A DNA stretch of 64,000 nt from Daucus carota subsp. sativus (taxonomy: Eukaryota; Streptophyta; Magnoliopsida; Apiales; Apiaceae), in NCBI RefSeq assembly GCF_001625215.2, contig NC_030386.2:16338545-16402544 (forward strand), given 5' to 3'. Position numbers and translations under genes: made by a program. Of the stretch, positions 48,050 to 59,458 are shown one piece after another. The stretch's first letter is position 1. Each line of letters opens with the position of its first letter. The notes beneath the pieces are model-generated. The model was not told the DNA's origin, did not search any database, and saw only the letters and a list, made by a program, of their open reading frames with translations.

Positions 48050-48462
48050 CTTTTATTTGATGTAATGCTGCCTGTGATAAGTGACAGATGGGATATTGTG
48101 CTATCTTAGTCTAAATGTCCACTATCAATCGCTATTTTAGCAATTGATAGTGTGTCACATATCACTGGATAAGTAAATGAAATTTTAACACATCAATGGC
48201 TCTTTTATTTAGCCATTGATATATTAAAATAGCAACCGCCAGTTCCCAATTAAATTATCGATCGGTAATATACATACATATGTGTATATATCGATCGGTG
48301 ACGCTTGGCTACTTTTTGAACGGTTACTTCATTTACTTTTACTGAGAGTATAAATAGTTTGCCTTTAATTTTATTTCACTTTTCACCTGCATTTGCAAAC
48401 TCTTAACTCTCCTTCTCTCTCAACTCCTACAAGCCCTAATCTTTTCTTAAGCTTTTTCTTCA
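48050..48462 (+). other. Sirevirus spacer between pol and the extra frame
   Basis: Non-coding, with palindromic and repeated words: AGCAATTGATAG, CATCAATGGC, AGCCATTGATAT and two ATCGATCGGT separated by about 30 bases. Part (48180-48205) closely matches the LTR at 41580-41605. A TATAAATAG box near 48350 and a CT-rich leader precede the ATG at 48463, as if the extra frame had its own promoter. Confidence 0.65.
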
Positions 48463-51400
48463 ATGGCGCCTGTTGTCAAGATTACAAGCAACACTGGGTT
48501 CATTTATGAGCAGAATAATCATGTCGCCTATGTAGACAAAGATGGGAAAAATGCTGAAGCTTTTCATACCATGATGGATTTCATCAAGGAATGTAAGTTC
48601 TCATATGCCATGCTTCATGCTCCAACTATCTTCTGTGAGATTGTTGAGCAAATGTGGACGTCTGCCAGGTATGACCCAACCTCCAAAACTTTGCCTGTTA
48701 CTATCAATGGTGTTGGCTATAATATTGATGGTGAAATTGTTAGGGCTGCTCTTAATCTGCCTAGGAACTCTACTGATAGATTGCCTAGTGATAATGAAAT
48801 TGTCAGCATGCTTAGAAATATGCACTATAATGGTGATTTATCTAACTTAGGACAGATTCTTAGGCGCCATATGCGCAAAGAGTGGAGTTTTCTTTGTGAT
48901 TCTTTTATAAAAGTCTTCTCTGGTAAAGTGTCTAATTATAATGCTTTCACTATGTCTATGCAATCCATGTTCTACATGCTATTAACTGATGACTACTTTA
49001 ACATTGGTAATTTAGTATTGTATGAAATTGTTGCTAAATTGGGTCCCCATGAAGGAAGACCCAATAATATTTATTTTGCTAGATTCTTGATGATCATTGC
49101 TAATCATCTAGTCAAGGATTTAGTAATTGCATAGTCAGAAAACAAGTTGGACTGCTGGGTGCAAAGCAAGAGGGTCTGTGGTGACTTGATGAGAATACTT
49201 GCAAATGAGCAAGTACCCTTGTCACTTCCATCACTGATGCAGGTACCTTCTATTCCCATTACTTCTTCGAATCCTCAACCTTCTTCTTCTTCCAGTGCAG
49301 CAATGGAAGTTGTACACCCCCAACTTCCTACCCAAGCTGTCAAAACCAAGAAAGTTCCTAAACCCAAATCTAAGAAAACCACCTCTGGTGTCTCCCAAAA
49401 GATACCAGTTGTAACAACTACTTCACAGCCTGAGGGGAGTGTGAAGGTGGTAAGTGGTGAGGGGAGGGGTGATCATCAAAGAAACCCCCAGAATAAGGAA
49501 GGACAGGTGAGAGAGGTCCAGCCAAGCCATCCCACATCTTCCCAAAAAGACGTGGTGATTAATATGGAATCAAACACATTGCTAGTGACATCTTCTCAAC
49601 AAGATGCCACTATTGAAAAGAGCTCTCCTCCAAGAGCACAGAACAAAAGGGGTAGGGACACTGACCAAACACCTCCCAAAACCTTCTCTAGGAGAAACAA
49701 GAAAAGGGCACTTGATACACACACTACTGTGCTGTCCAAAATCACAGATTTTGTGACAGTACAAACTACTTCTCAAATTCAGATTGATGTGGCTCCAACA
49801 AATGTGGAGTCACAGTCCCCTCCAGTTGAAACACTCTCTCCAATCTCAGATTTCCATATGGAGGATGTTGATCTACTATACAACATCCCCCACCCAAATT
49901 CTCCAACTCTGTTCTTGGAGAAGTCAATCTCTGAAATTGGTGATCATCCTTCACAGGATTTGTTGGGTCATCAATCAATTTCTTCTTTGACTACTAGTGA
50001 AGTTGTGGAATTACCAAATCCATCACTCTTCACAGATTCACTAGTTGTCACTGTTGATGCATCAACTGCTAATGCATCAATTGCTAATTCTTTCACATCA
50101 TCGACTGGTATTTCTCACCAATCGGTAAGTGCAGTTCTGTCAACGGATGTGCTTAACAGCAATCAGCCGTTGATGAATGACAATGTAGCATCAATGGCTA
50201 TTCCTCAGCCATTGATAGAATAAGTTCCACTAGCAGATGCAACTCAATTAGATCATCTTGCTGTCACAAGAGCTGCTAGTGAAGAACTTATCATTGTTAC
50301 TGCACTTTTAGGGCTGAGAGAAAGTGAGCTAGAGGAGAGGCTGTCTTGCAGACAGGCAAAAGGAGAGGATGTGAGTGAGAGGCTGGGAACTTCTTCCTCC
50401 CAGGCAAAAGGAGAGATTGTGGGTACCACCTTAGATGGTGAAGGTGAGGGTGTGGTGAGCCAAGGTGAGACCCTGATGCAAGAATATAGAGATAATGAGA
50501 GAAATGCAGGTACAGATGAAATAAGGATGGAAACTGCCGTGGACCCCTTGGATGCCTCTAAATTCATTCATCCAGTGTCAGCCTACCAAATTATGGCTGG
50601 CCAATCCAATGTCCAAGCAGAAGAAACTTCGGGGCTGCTTCACACATCTGAAGCACTGGAGAGAGCACAAATTGCACAGGCTGCTGTTCCTAAGGGCATG
50701 CTCTCTACACAAGGTGATTTTAAATATGATGACTCCCTGGATGATGAAGATGAAGAAGTAGCTGGGCCTTCATAAATGCCAGATTGGGTGTTCAGCCAAA
50801 ACTTCAATTTTGGTGACACTAAGATGGAAATTCTAAGGCAATATAATAGAGCCATGGAGTGGGCAGAAGATGAAGATCCCATGAAGAAAACTCTATCTAT
50901 GTTTGTGAAGGATAATCTGAGACTTCACAAATCTCACCTTACCCAGCTCAGACTAGAAATTGGAGATCTTCACAATGCAGTATCTGATGTCAAAAAGGAT
51001 AATGAGAAAAATCTAGAAGCCAGAATGTCTTATGACACCATGGCCAACATAAGATCCAAACTGCATCAAGACTCTCCACTGGCTGCCTCTATTGATGCTC
51101 TAGATAAGAGAGTGTCAGATGTTGAGTGTCAACTTAATCAGGTTCTCATCAATCAAAACACTCAACAGAGATTACTTCTCACTCTCCTCCAAGCTCAGAA
51201 CATTCGTATTCCTAGTGATGTGCTTGCTGATTCCAAAAAAGGGGAGAAGTCTTCAAGAGCTACTAATACTGTTGCCACTACTTCTGCACAAGTCTCTACT
51301 GCACAAGTCTCTACTGTCTCTACTACACCACCATCATCAGCTCCATCTACATCTATCACTGCCACCTCTTCAGCTCTACCATCATCCATCTCTGAAACTC

Positions 51401-53083
51401 CTCCTGCAACTCTTTCTCTACCTTTCAGAGAACAAATGCCTGCATCTGAGGGGGAGTCACTATCTAAGGGGGAGCAACTTGCTCTTGTCTCAAAATCCAA
51501 AGCTCCTCCAGCTGCAAAGAAGAAAAGGCCACCAAAGAAAGCTAAGACTGTTACAGTCAAGAGCATAAAGTGTCAAGGTGAATCCTCTTCAGTAAATGAA
51601 TTCAAGCCATGCCTGATTGATCCTCCATCCCCAATAAAGCCACATGGTAAGAACAAGTTGGCTATAGATTTCCCTATGCCAAAATCAGATAAATCTAAGC
51701 TACTTGGTCTTGCCATTCATATGGGTAAATTTGGCAAGAAGTGGGATGAGACTGAGGAAGAAAAGAGAGAGAGAGAGAGAGAAGGCTGATAAGGAAAGAG
51801 CTGAGCAAGAAGCCAAAGATCTTGCAGAAGGGAAGCCTCTCAAGCCAAAGCTAGTTGTTGGCAAATCAGATCAAGATTTTGTGTGGAGATCTGAATTTGC
51901 CTACATTACAAGAAACAATGAAGTTATATGTGTACCTCCTGGACACCCCTTGTATGCTAAGGCCAAAGAGGAACAAGAAAGAACCCAAGGGCCTTCTGTA
52001 AATGAAGATGCAGACATTGAAAGATTTGCTGCAGAATTGCTGCAAGAACTTGGTGATTTGGCTGATGAGTCCAACATTGCTATTCAGCAACAAATCCTGG
52101 ATGAAGCCAAGAAGAATATGGAAAAGAAGGCTAGAAAGAAGACTAGGGCTGGTGTGAAGAAAAATGTACCAAATCTTACTGTGGTACATGAAGAAGAAAA
52201 AGTCAAGTCTCCAAGACAAGATCCACCTCCTACTTCTACTGCTCAATCAGAACCATTCATCAATCCAGAAGAGCTGAAAGAAGAGCCTGTAGAGTTTGAC
52301 ATCTCATCCATGAACTTCCCAAAAATCTTTGTAACTAAAGAAGATGAGCTGGCAGATTCTCTAAGGCCAAAGAAAACTGGAGGCAAAGCCAAACATGTGC
52401 CTGCTAATATCAAAAAGAAAGGAGGAAATCCTAGAAGGCATGATCCAGTTGGGCCTGTTCAAGTTAAGTCTCCCTCAAGAGAAGTGGTGATTCCTCCTGT
52501 TCCAGAAATTGTCAAGGTCCCTAAATCTACTTATGCTTATGCATTTCATATCAGTGAACAGCCCCCAATCAATCTGTATCTGAATGAATTGCTAAGTGTA
52601 AAGGCCTTGACAAGGACTAAGAAGCTTCCAGAAAGGTTGGAATTCCACTACTCATCTCAGGCAAGAATTGTATGGCCACTAGAAAGGATCTTAGATCAAG
52701 ACTACAATGATTTGAAGACAGTGTACCTGAAGCTGGACAACAGAACTTCATACTCACAGGGAATCAGAAGTGAAATTCTTAAAAGAATTGAAGATATAAG
52801 GAAGAAATGGAATGAACCTTCTGATCTCCCCTTAAGATTGTCCCTTCCTAATACTGGTAGCTGCATTCACAATCATCCCTCAAGACTGATGACTTTTAGA
52901 GATGATCAAGGCATTAAAAGATTTTTCAGATTAAAGGATCATGCTAAAAATGCTGATATAGACATCTTGAGGGCAATGCAGAACAAACTCAATCCTAAGA
53001 TCACAGAAGAGGCCAAGTTCATTGAAGATCTAGAGAGGGAGATAAACAAGAAATTGTCCAGACAGAAGAAAAGGAAACAATGA
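48463..53083 (+). pseudogene. Extra reading frame after pol (Sirevirus envelope-like position), broken
   Basis: One long frame of about 1,100 codons from ATG 48463 to 51789, interrupted only by in-frame stops at 49132-49134, 50221-50223 and 50773-50775, then shifted in a GA repeat near 51770 and continuing in a second frame to 53083. The N-terminal 220 residues are globular (FHTMMDFIKECKFSYAMLHA; WTSARYDPTSKTLPVTINGV). The middle is Ser/Thr/Pro-rich and low complexity with basic patches (KKVPKPKSKK, RGRDTDQ). A coiled coil lies at about 50930-51180 (LRLEIGDLHNAVSDVKKDNE). A charged linker leads to a C-terminal globular part (EFHYSSQARIVWPLERILDQ) and a KKRKQ end. Sirevirus frames here are often called envelope-like, but I see no signal peptide or membrane segment, so the label is doubtful. 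Confidence 0.75.
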
Positions 53084-53259
53084 ATATCTGCTCAGTCTAG
53101 AGGAGCAAAAATCCAATCTTTGTAAAACTCTTATCTTTCAGCAATTTAAATTCTTCTCTTTAATGCAAAGATATTTGTTTTTCTTTATTTTCTGTTTTGT
53201 AATCATCAAGCACCTCAAATTTATATCTGAAATTCCTACAGATATAAATAGGGGGAGAC

Positions 53260-54285
53260 TGTTAGGAATATGTGATGCTTGATGATACAAAGTATTTTAT
53301 TCTTACTTAGAATAAAATTGCATGTAGCTGATCAATTGATGGCATGCCAAGGCGGTATCAATTGATCAGATTGACCCATCAACGGCTGATGAGGTACTGT
53401 AACAAAACTGGAGTATTTTTGCAGTTGATGTAAAAATAATGTGTACTTTTAGATTAGCAGTTGATCTATCAATGGATATTTAGATAGGGTGACATAATTG
53501 TAAATATGAGAAGTCATGTAATCTATCCAAGTGAAGTGTAGATTGATCGGTAATTTTAAAGTATCAATGGCTATTTGGAAGGAAGACTATCAACCGCTAT
53601 ATCAACATCATCATTATCCCATAACTCAAAGAAGACTATCAACTGCTATTTCAGTATATCATCAATTGATGATATTAGCAATTGATTATCAGCAATTGAC
53701 AGCTACAAGTCAGGTAAAAGACAAAGTTCACATGGGTTGATGTGACAGATGCTACACCAGCTTTGGAAGCTAAACCAAAGGGAGTTTAGTCAAATATTGA
53801 GAACCTCGAAGCCTACCATTTCTGGCAAAGCAACAAGAATTTCAAGCTGCCAAATGCAGTATCAAGTCCAAGAAATTCTATATTTGTACTAGCTAGAAAG
53901 TGAGTAGGAAAATACTTTTACAGACTAGTTTTGTTTGTAGTATATATTCACTTTGTAATTTACATTTCAAAGTATCAAACACCAAGAACTGAAGAGCAAA
54001 GCACTAGAGAAAGTTAGCAAGAAATTGTAAGCTTCTGCTCTTCATTCTTTTGTAAGCAGCCAAGTATTTTTACTTGGAAGGTTCTTGATATAAAAATCTC
54101 TCAGGTGGATCAAACAATCCACCTGAAATTTTTAAGATCCTTGTTCTTTAAATTTCTATTTTAGTTTTTATGTTCTCTTGTAATTTGAATATAATCTGCT
54201 GTGCAAAAGTTGTTCAAATTTTTGTAGATTGTATTCAACCCCCTCTTCTACAATCTAACTTATTGTTTGCATTGTCTAAATAACA
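53260..54285 (+). repeat. Sirevirus 3' LTR
   Basis: 1,026 bp, nearly identical to the 5' LTR; one GTA unit is missing near 53940. Preceded directly by the polypurine tract. Confidence 0.95.
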
Positions 54286-54290
54286 CCAAC

Positions 54291-54500
54291 ATCAGATTTA
54301 TTAAGAATGTTATTTGTTGTTATGTAGGAGATAATGTATGCGTAAAAATGATGTGGTTTTTTTAGGTGGAGTAGTATTTGTGAACATTTTTTTAACTCAT
54401 TGTAACTAGTATAAATGGTTATTAGCCCAACATGGTCACATGGATATCTCACTTTATTATTTCAATTTTATTTTTTATAGTATTTTTGGAAATTAATCTA
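54291..54500 (+). repeat. Duplicated 5' region of the five-exon gene, right part
   Basis: Resembles 56345-56545: AAGAATGTTATTTG, GTAGGAGATAATGTATG, GGTGGAGTAGTAT, CTCATTGTAACTAGT and ATGGATATCTCACTT occur in the same order at both places. The copy stops before the start codon equivalent. Confidence 0.8.
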
Positions 54501-54695
54501 TATTTTTTTTGGAGATTTATTTTTGGTTTTTTTAGGCCTTACACCCAACCTTTTCCTTTTATGTATATACGTATCTTTTACTTGTCTCCACATGGTTAAC
54601 AATTGTTCACCAATGTCCCTTTTCGTGGTATTCTAACAATTGTTCACCAATGTCCCTTTTCGTGGTATTCTAAATCCATGGCTATAATTATACTA

Positions 54696-55007
54696 CTCCC
54701 TCCGTCCCACTCATTTCTATACAGTTTCCTTTTTGGGACGTCTCATCATTTCTATACATTCCAAATATAGTAACTTTTTATAATATAAAACACTACTACA
54801 CCCACTACATTCTTCCACTATCTCCATTCTATAATAATATAAACACTATTCCACCCACTATTTTCCCCCACTATCTCAAATCTATCATTAAATATAAATG
54901 GGTCCCACCACTTTACTCACTTTTCATCTCAATTTACTCACTTTTTACACTTTTTCTTGATTTCCGTGTCCAAACCAAACGTATATAATCTATCTGGACG
55001 GAGGGAG
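54696..55007. mobile_element. Stowaway MITE
   Basis: 312 bp; ends CTCCCTCCGTCCCACTCATT and GGACGGAGGGAG, TA on both sides. CACCCACTA words recur in the interior. Confidence 0.85.
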
Positions 55008-55203
55008 TAACATTTTATTTGACCGATCAGAATCCAACTATTGGCTTACTTGCGGTAGTTGCTTGAAATTGCATTTTTATATTAATTGTGTCGCATCAAT
55101 CATAAAATTTACGGTCAGCTAGCTATGCGATTGATTTGCATTTACTTTTCCCAAGTCTTAAAGACCCTACAGGGTGTGTTGAATGACCCCTTGCAGTTTC
55201 GAC

Positions 55204-55788
55204 TAGGCCTGGCAATTTGACACGTAACACGCTAACATGAAACGAAACGGCACGAAAAAAATGGATACGAGTTTTGATTTTCGATACACGAAACACGAAA
55301 GTACACGGACACGAAATTACACGATAGATTTCGTGTCGGATATGGGTTTTCATTTGGGGTACACGAAATACACGAAAGTACACGAAATATTTGTAGATTA
55401 TATTTATTATATATATGTAATGATAAATTAAATATATAATTGAGTATAAAGTATATATCTATATGTATGTGTGGATATATATTGTAGATACATTAACAAA
55501 TTTATAAAGAATTGTATACATGTATAATATATATCATTCACATTTAATAAATTTATAAAGGAAAATATATATTAAATCCATTTTTTGATTAAAAAATATA
55601 TTAATATTTTTATATATAATATACACGAAAAGTACACGAAATATACACGAAACGATTCGAAACGGATACGGGTTTCAAATTAGGTACACGAAATTAATAA
55701 CGGGCGGATACGGGTTTCACCTTCGAGTACACGAAACACGAAAATACACGAAATGAAAGTATACGAAACGAAACGATTGCCACCCCTA
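55204..55788. mobile_element. hAT-type MITE with CACGAAA repeats
   Basis: 585 bp between 8 bp direct repeats GTTTCGAC (55196-55203, 55789-55796). Ends TAGGCCTGGCAAT and ATTGCCACCCCTA are inverted repeats of the common plant TAGGGGTGGCAA type. Both arms are filled with ACACGAAA words around an AT-rich core; no coding content. Confidence 0.85.
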
Positions 55789-55859
55789 GTTTCGACCTTC
55801 AACATCTCTGCTTGTAGACACATTCCCCTGATCATGAAGCTTAACTTCCTACTGAAATA

Positions 55860-56096
55860 CTCCCTCCATCCCAAAATTAGATGGCTCCGTTGATTTTGGG
55901 CACACAATTTAAGGTTCATTGACTGCATAGATACGTGACTTATTTTTAAAATTTTATTTTTGCAAATAAAAATTAAAATATGAAATTTTCATTTATAAAA
56001 AAAAAATAAAAAAATAAATTTCGAAAGTAGACGGTCAATGCACCTAAAGTTACGTGCCCAAAGTCAACGGGGGCATCTAATTTGAGATGGAGGTAG
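55860..56096. mobile_element. 237 bp MITE, copy A
   Basis: Ends CTCCCTCCATCCCAAAATTA and ATTTGAGATGGAGGTAG, TA flanks. Same length and nearly the same sequence as copy B at 58604-58840. It lies about 450 bp upstream of the five-exon gene. Confidence 0.85.
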
Positions 56097-56550
56097 TATT
56101 TTTTTATGAATACATTTATGTGAACTATCATTCTCTCTCTCCCCCAACTGCTCTCCCCACTCTCTTTTAGACTTTATAATTGCTTTGCGTATATATGATA
56201 TCAAACCTAACAGTAATTTACTTTTTGTGTGCCCTTTTGTTGGATTTCAACTACAAGTCTCAATTTATGAAGAATGCATCAAATTTTTCGAACCCGATAC
56301 CTACCTCTACTTATTACTTGCAGTTACTTGTTATTTTTCGAATTTTCGAACACCAAATATATTAAAAATGTTATTTGCAGTTACGTAGGAGATAATATAT
56401 GTGTAAATGGTGATGTGGTTAGGTGGAGTAGTATCTGTGAACATAATTTTCTTAAAACTCATTGTAACTAGTTTAAATGAATAGTTTGCCCACGTGCCCA
56501 GCATCGACCCATGGATATCTCACTTCATTATTTCAAATTAATTCGAAGAT

Positions 56551-57894
56551 ATGGGTCGGCCGAATCGTGCAAAGGACAAGGACGGTGATCCTCTTCGTAC
56601 CCAGGTATGCAATAGACTGATAGTTACATTCTATACAAGGACACACCCTTCCTGACAAAGTTTGAATCTCCAACGTCCCGTGATAGTTTTTCATCTTAGT
56701 TTTACTTCTCATCCTCTAAATTTTTGTTTATTCAGAATGGAAAAAGATTGGATTGTCAAAAGTCAATATCAGATCGTAAGAAGGCAAATTTAGATCGTCT
56801 AAAAGTTTCAATGCAACGCGCAAAGGCTTTGGGTGGTGAGGTAATTTACTATACTCCTCTTGTTCTTCTTTAATTCGTACTTAAGAAAAAGTTATGCATG
56901 GAGACTATAATGTTTCATCGTAGATTGCTGCATTATTCTTTTTTTATCATTATTCTTTTCTTTATCTGATCTTTTTTAATCATCAGATTCCAATATTAAA
57001 TAGTCTATCCCTTCAAATCCCAACTTCTGATTCTCAATTTCGGATATATCGAAGAACACCGGTAAACTACACACTAAAACTATATTATATATTGATTTAT
57101 TGTTATTGATTTTTTATTATTTAAATGGATTCAGAATATTATTTTGTTCCTTCAGAGTCTCAGTGAAAGCCAAAGATCAATAGTTGCGGATGCATTGTCT
57201 GTTTTTCCACAGAGCCCACAAGTACCTTGGGTAATTTTTTTAAAAAAAGGTAAGTAAGGAATTAATTTACTTTTTGCTAACTCACTTGCCATGATTCCTA
57301 TTCTCCAGGTAGGATTTACCGCTTATTTCCTCTTTGAATTTACTATATAATTTCAGTTTCTTTTCAAATGTTTATCATTTCCGGAATGTGGGAGGTGCTT
57401 CTTTTCTTGTATATGTAATGCTCTATAGTCTATCATCATCTCATGTATAGTTCATTTTTAACTCTTTGTTTTGGAGCTTTTGGTCATTCCATCTGCACTA
57501 TATAGTTAGGTATTCTGGTATATTATCTTTATATTCTCTCTACATAGTTGTGATTTTAGTTCCTATGTTGTTCATCAGGTACATACTATTACTAGTAATG
57601 TTAGTTACTATCTTTGAGCTGGTGGGCATTACTTGGTCTACACACGGGTTTGTTTCTGAACTATAATATTTATCAAGTACACTGCAAAGTAATAAAGTTT
57701 TTTGAACTTTATTTCAAATGTTGATCTTTTGTGAATTATAGGCAAGCAACATCTATTCAACTACTCGAGGTAAAGATCCATTTGCTCACCACCATCGACG
57801 GAAGGAGTTTACACCAATTGAAGCAGTCATGTTGGAACCGATTGACAGAGAATATGCAATGGCTGTTGGTGGTTTCCGTATGCCGGAAGAATAG
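56551..57894 (+). CDS. Unrecognised five-exon gene, 153-residue protein
   Basis: Exons 56551-56604, 56736-56840, 56987-57061, 57156-57230 and 57742-57894, every border GT/AG and every intron phase 0, give 153 residues from MGRPNRAKDKDGDPLRTQ to GGFRMPEE. The protein is basic and polar: SISDRKKANLDRLKVSMQRA in exon 2 looks like an amphipathic helix, FRIYRRTP ends exon 3, SLSESQRSIVADALSVFPQS begins exon 4, and DPFAHHHRRKEFTPIEAV lies in exon 5. No signal peptide, membrane segment or catalytic motif. I do not recognise it. Five consecutive small exons all keeping frame are unlikely by chance; still, it could be the N-terminal remnant of a larger gene or of a mobile-element gene, with the last exon misjudged. 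Its 5' region is duplicated at 41.2/54.3 kb. Confidence 0.5.
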
Positions 57895-58484
57895 ATTTAC
57901 AATCACAATTGTGTTTTCGGGAACTTTCTTTGAAACTTTGGTTTTCATTCCTTTCTTTTAACGAAATGAAGCTTGCATTCTGGGAACAAAGTTATATTTC
58001 TTTTTCCCTGTGTTCTTTTTGTGATTCACTCATTTTATCCATATCCTGTGTTTGTAACTCACTATCATGGCAAGTATTAGATTCATCGGAATAGTTTGTG
58101 AAATAGTAAATCAACCCACAAAATCTCATGGATTATGATGGGATTTCAAAAACCATAAAATACATTTAACAATCGCACAAATCATTTTATGAATTCCAAA
58201 AAAATCCATCATCATATGAACACTATCAGATTTTAATGAATTTTAAATAATTTCAGTTGAATATTATCAAAATTTTAAGCATAATTTAAATTTCTGATGG
58301 AATACCACTAGATACCATAAAATTTTAATACATTTATTAAAATTTAGTTGAATACACCAATATTTCATATATGAGAAAAATTTCTTTATAATCCCATTTC
58401 AATACACCCATTAACAAGTAACAAACCAGGGTTCGAATACCAAGGTAACAAATTTATTAAAACTTTATATTATTATTTATAAAT

Positions 58485-58593
58485 AATATATGTCATTAAT
58501 GATAAATTGAAATATACAAGTTTAATTAATGTAAATTATTTATATTAACTTTATTTTGAAAACTAATTAATAGAATTCGAATATACATCAAAT
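58485..58593 (+). repeat. Dispersed repeat shared with 22085-22195
   Basis: Second copy of the AT-rich block described at 22085-22195, with the same order of words including ATATACAAGTTTAATTAATG. Confidence 0.6.
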
Positions 58594-58603
58594 TATACAT
58601 ATA

Positions 58604-58840
58604 CTCCCTCCATCCCAAATTAGATGGCCCCGTTGACTTTAGGCACACAATTTAAGGTTCATTGACTGCATGGATACGTGACTTATTTTTAAAATTTTAT
58701 TTTTGCAAATAAAAATTAAAATATGAAATTTTCATTTATAAAAGAAAAAATAAAAAAATAAATTTTGGAAGTGGACGGTCAATGCACCTAAAGTTACGTG
58801 CCCAAAGTCAACGGGGACATCTAATTTGGGATGGAGGTAG
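58604..58840. mobile_element. 237 bp MITE, copy B
   Basis: Ends CTCCCTCCATCCCAAATTAG and TAATTTGGGATGGAGGTAG, TA flanks. Nearly identical to 55860-56096. About 710 bp downstream of the five-exon gene, so the gene is bracketed by two copies. Confidence 0.9.
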
Positions 58841-59259
58841 TATTATTTTTAACTAATTATAATTTCTATTTTTATTAATTATCTTCAATTTAATATTTAA
58901 TTTCAATAATTAAATATCAATAAATGTGAATATCAATTTTCTCTCCTAGGCTCTTGACAATAATCTGGTTAGTCTAACTGTGCAAGATGGTATTATAAAT
59001 AAGAATATGGTTTTAATTGCTTTCCAGTTATGGTTTTGCTCTAAATTCTAGGCTATCAACTGTATTTACAATTTTCTATGAAATTAAAGTCGATTATTAT
59101 ATGCCAAATCTTAAAAAAATTTCAAAGTGGTTTGCTTATGTTTGGTTCTCTTTCTAAAATATCTGTTGTATCTCTTTATTTCGCAAAATAAGATTATGTG
59201 CCGACCGTGTTTGACAATTTCAGTGCAAATGTGGTTGTCAATACTCAATGGGGCCACTG

Positions 59260-59272
59260 TTTTTTTTTTTTT
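59260..59272 (-). other. Poly(A) tail of a minus-strand retroposed sequence
   Basis: Thirteen T on the plus strand followed by TTCATTAGATAAAAGG-type sequence, a form common at plant L1-type LINE 3' ends. It marks the 3' end of a minus-strand retrotranscript, either the LINE at 60.7-64 kb or a shorter unit holding only the RNase H-like gene. No matching target repeat was found inside the window. Confidence 0.6.
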
Positions 59273-59458
59273 GAAATGCAAGCAACAGATTTCATTAGAT
59301 AAAAGGAAGTACAGCCCCTGAGAATCAACAGACCATGTCCCGGTCTTTCTTGCTTCTAAACAAAAGAAACCCCTACCGAAGACTTAGAAGCTTAGGTCTA
59401 CAACTAGAAACTTAAAACTGATTCAACAAAGACCAGGACATACAGGGCTAAATACTGA

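Larger units (their letters stand above)
41289..54285 (+). mobile_element. Sirevirus-type copia retrotransposon, 13 kb
   Basis: 12,997 bp element with TG...CA LTRs of 1,029 and 1,026 bp and the target duplication CCAAC (41284-41288, 54286-54290). The LTRs differ by roughly a dozen to fifteen substitutions and a 3 bp indel, so the insertion is fairly young. Order: 5' LTR, primer-binding site, gag, pol, 0.4 kb spacer, a 4.6 kb extra reading frame, purine tract GGGGGAGAC, 3' LTR. Great size, a long two-knuckle gag and an additional frame after pol are characters of the SIRE/Maximus (Sirevirus) lineage. Confidence 0.93.
57895..59259. other. Intergenic DNA after the five-exon gene
   Basis: AT-rich; contains the dispersed repeat 58485-58593 and MITE copy B. 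I see no other gene. Short frames near 59127 lack supporting motifs. Confidence 0.5.

Noticed and set aside
54286..54700. A repeated TGTTCACCAATGTCCC word at about 54605 and 54640
   Set aside because: A simple 40-base tandem duplication in intergenic DNA; not informative beyond that.
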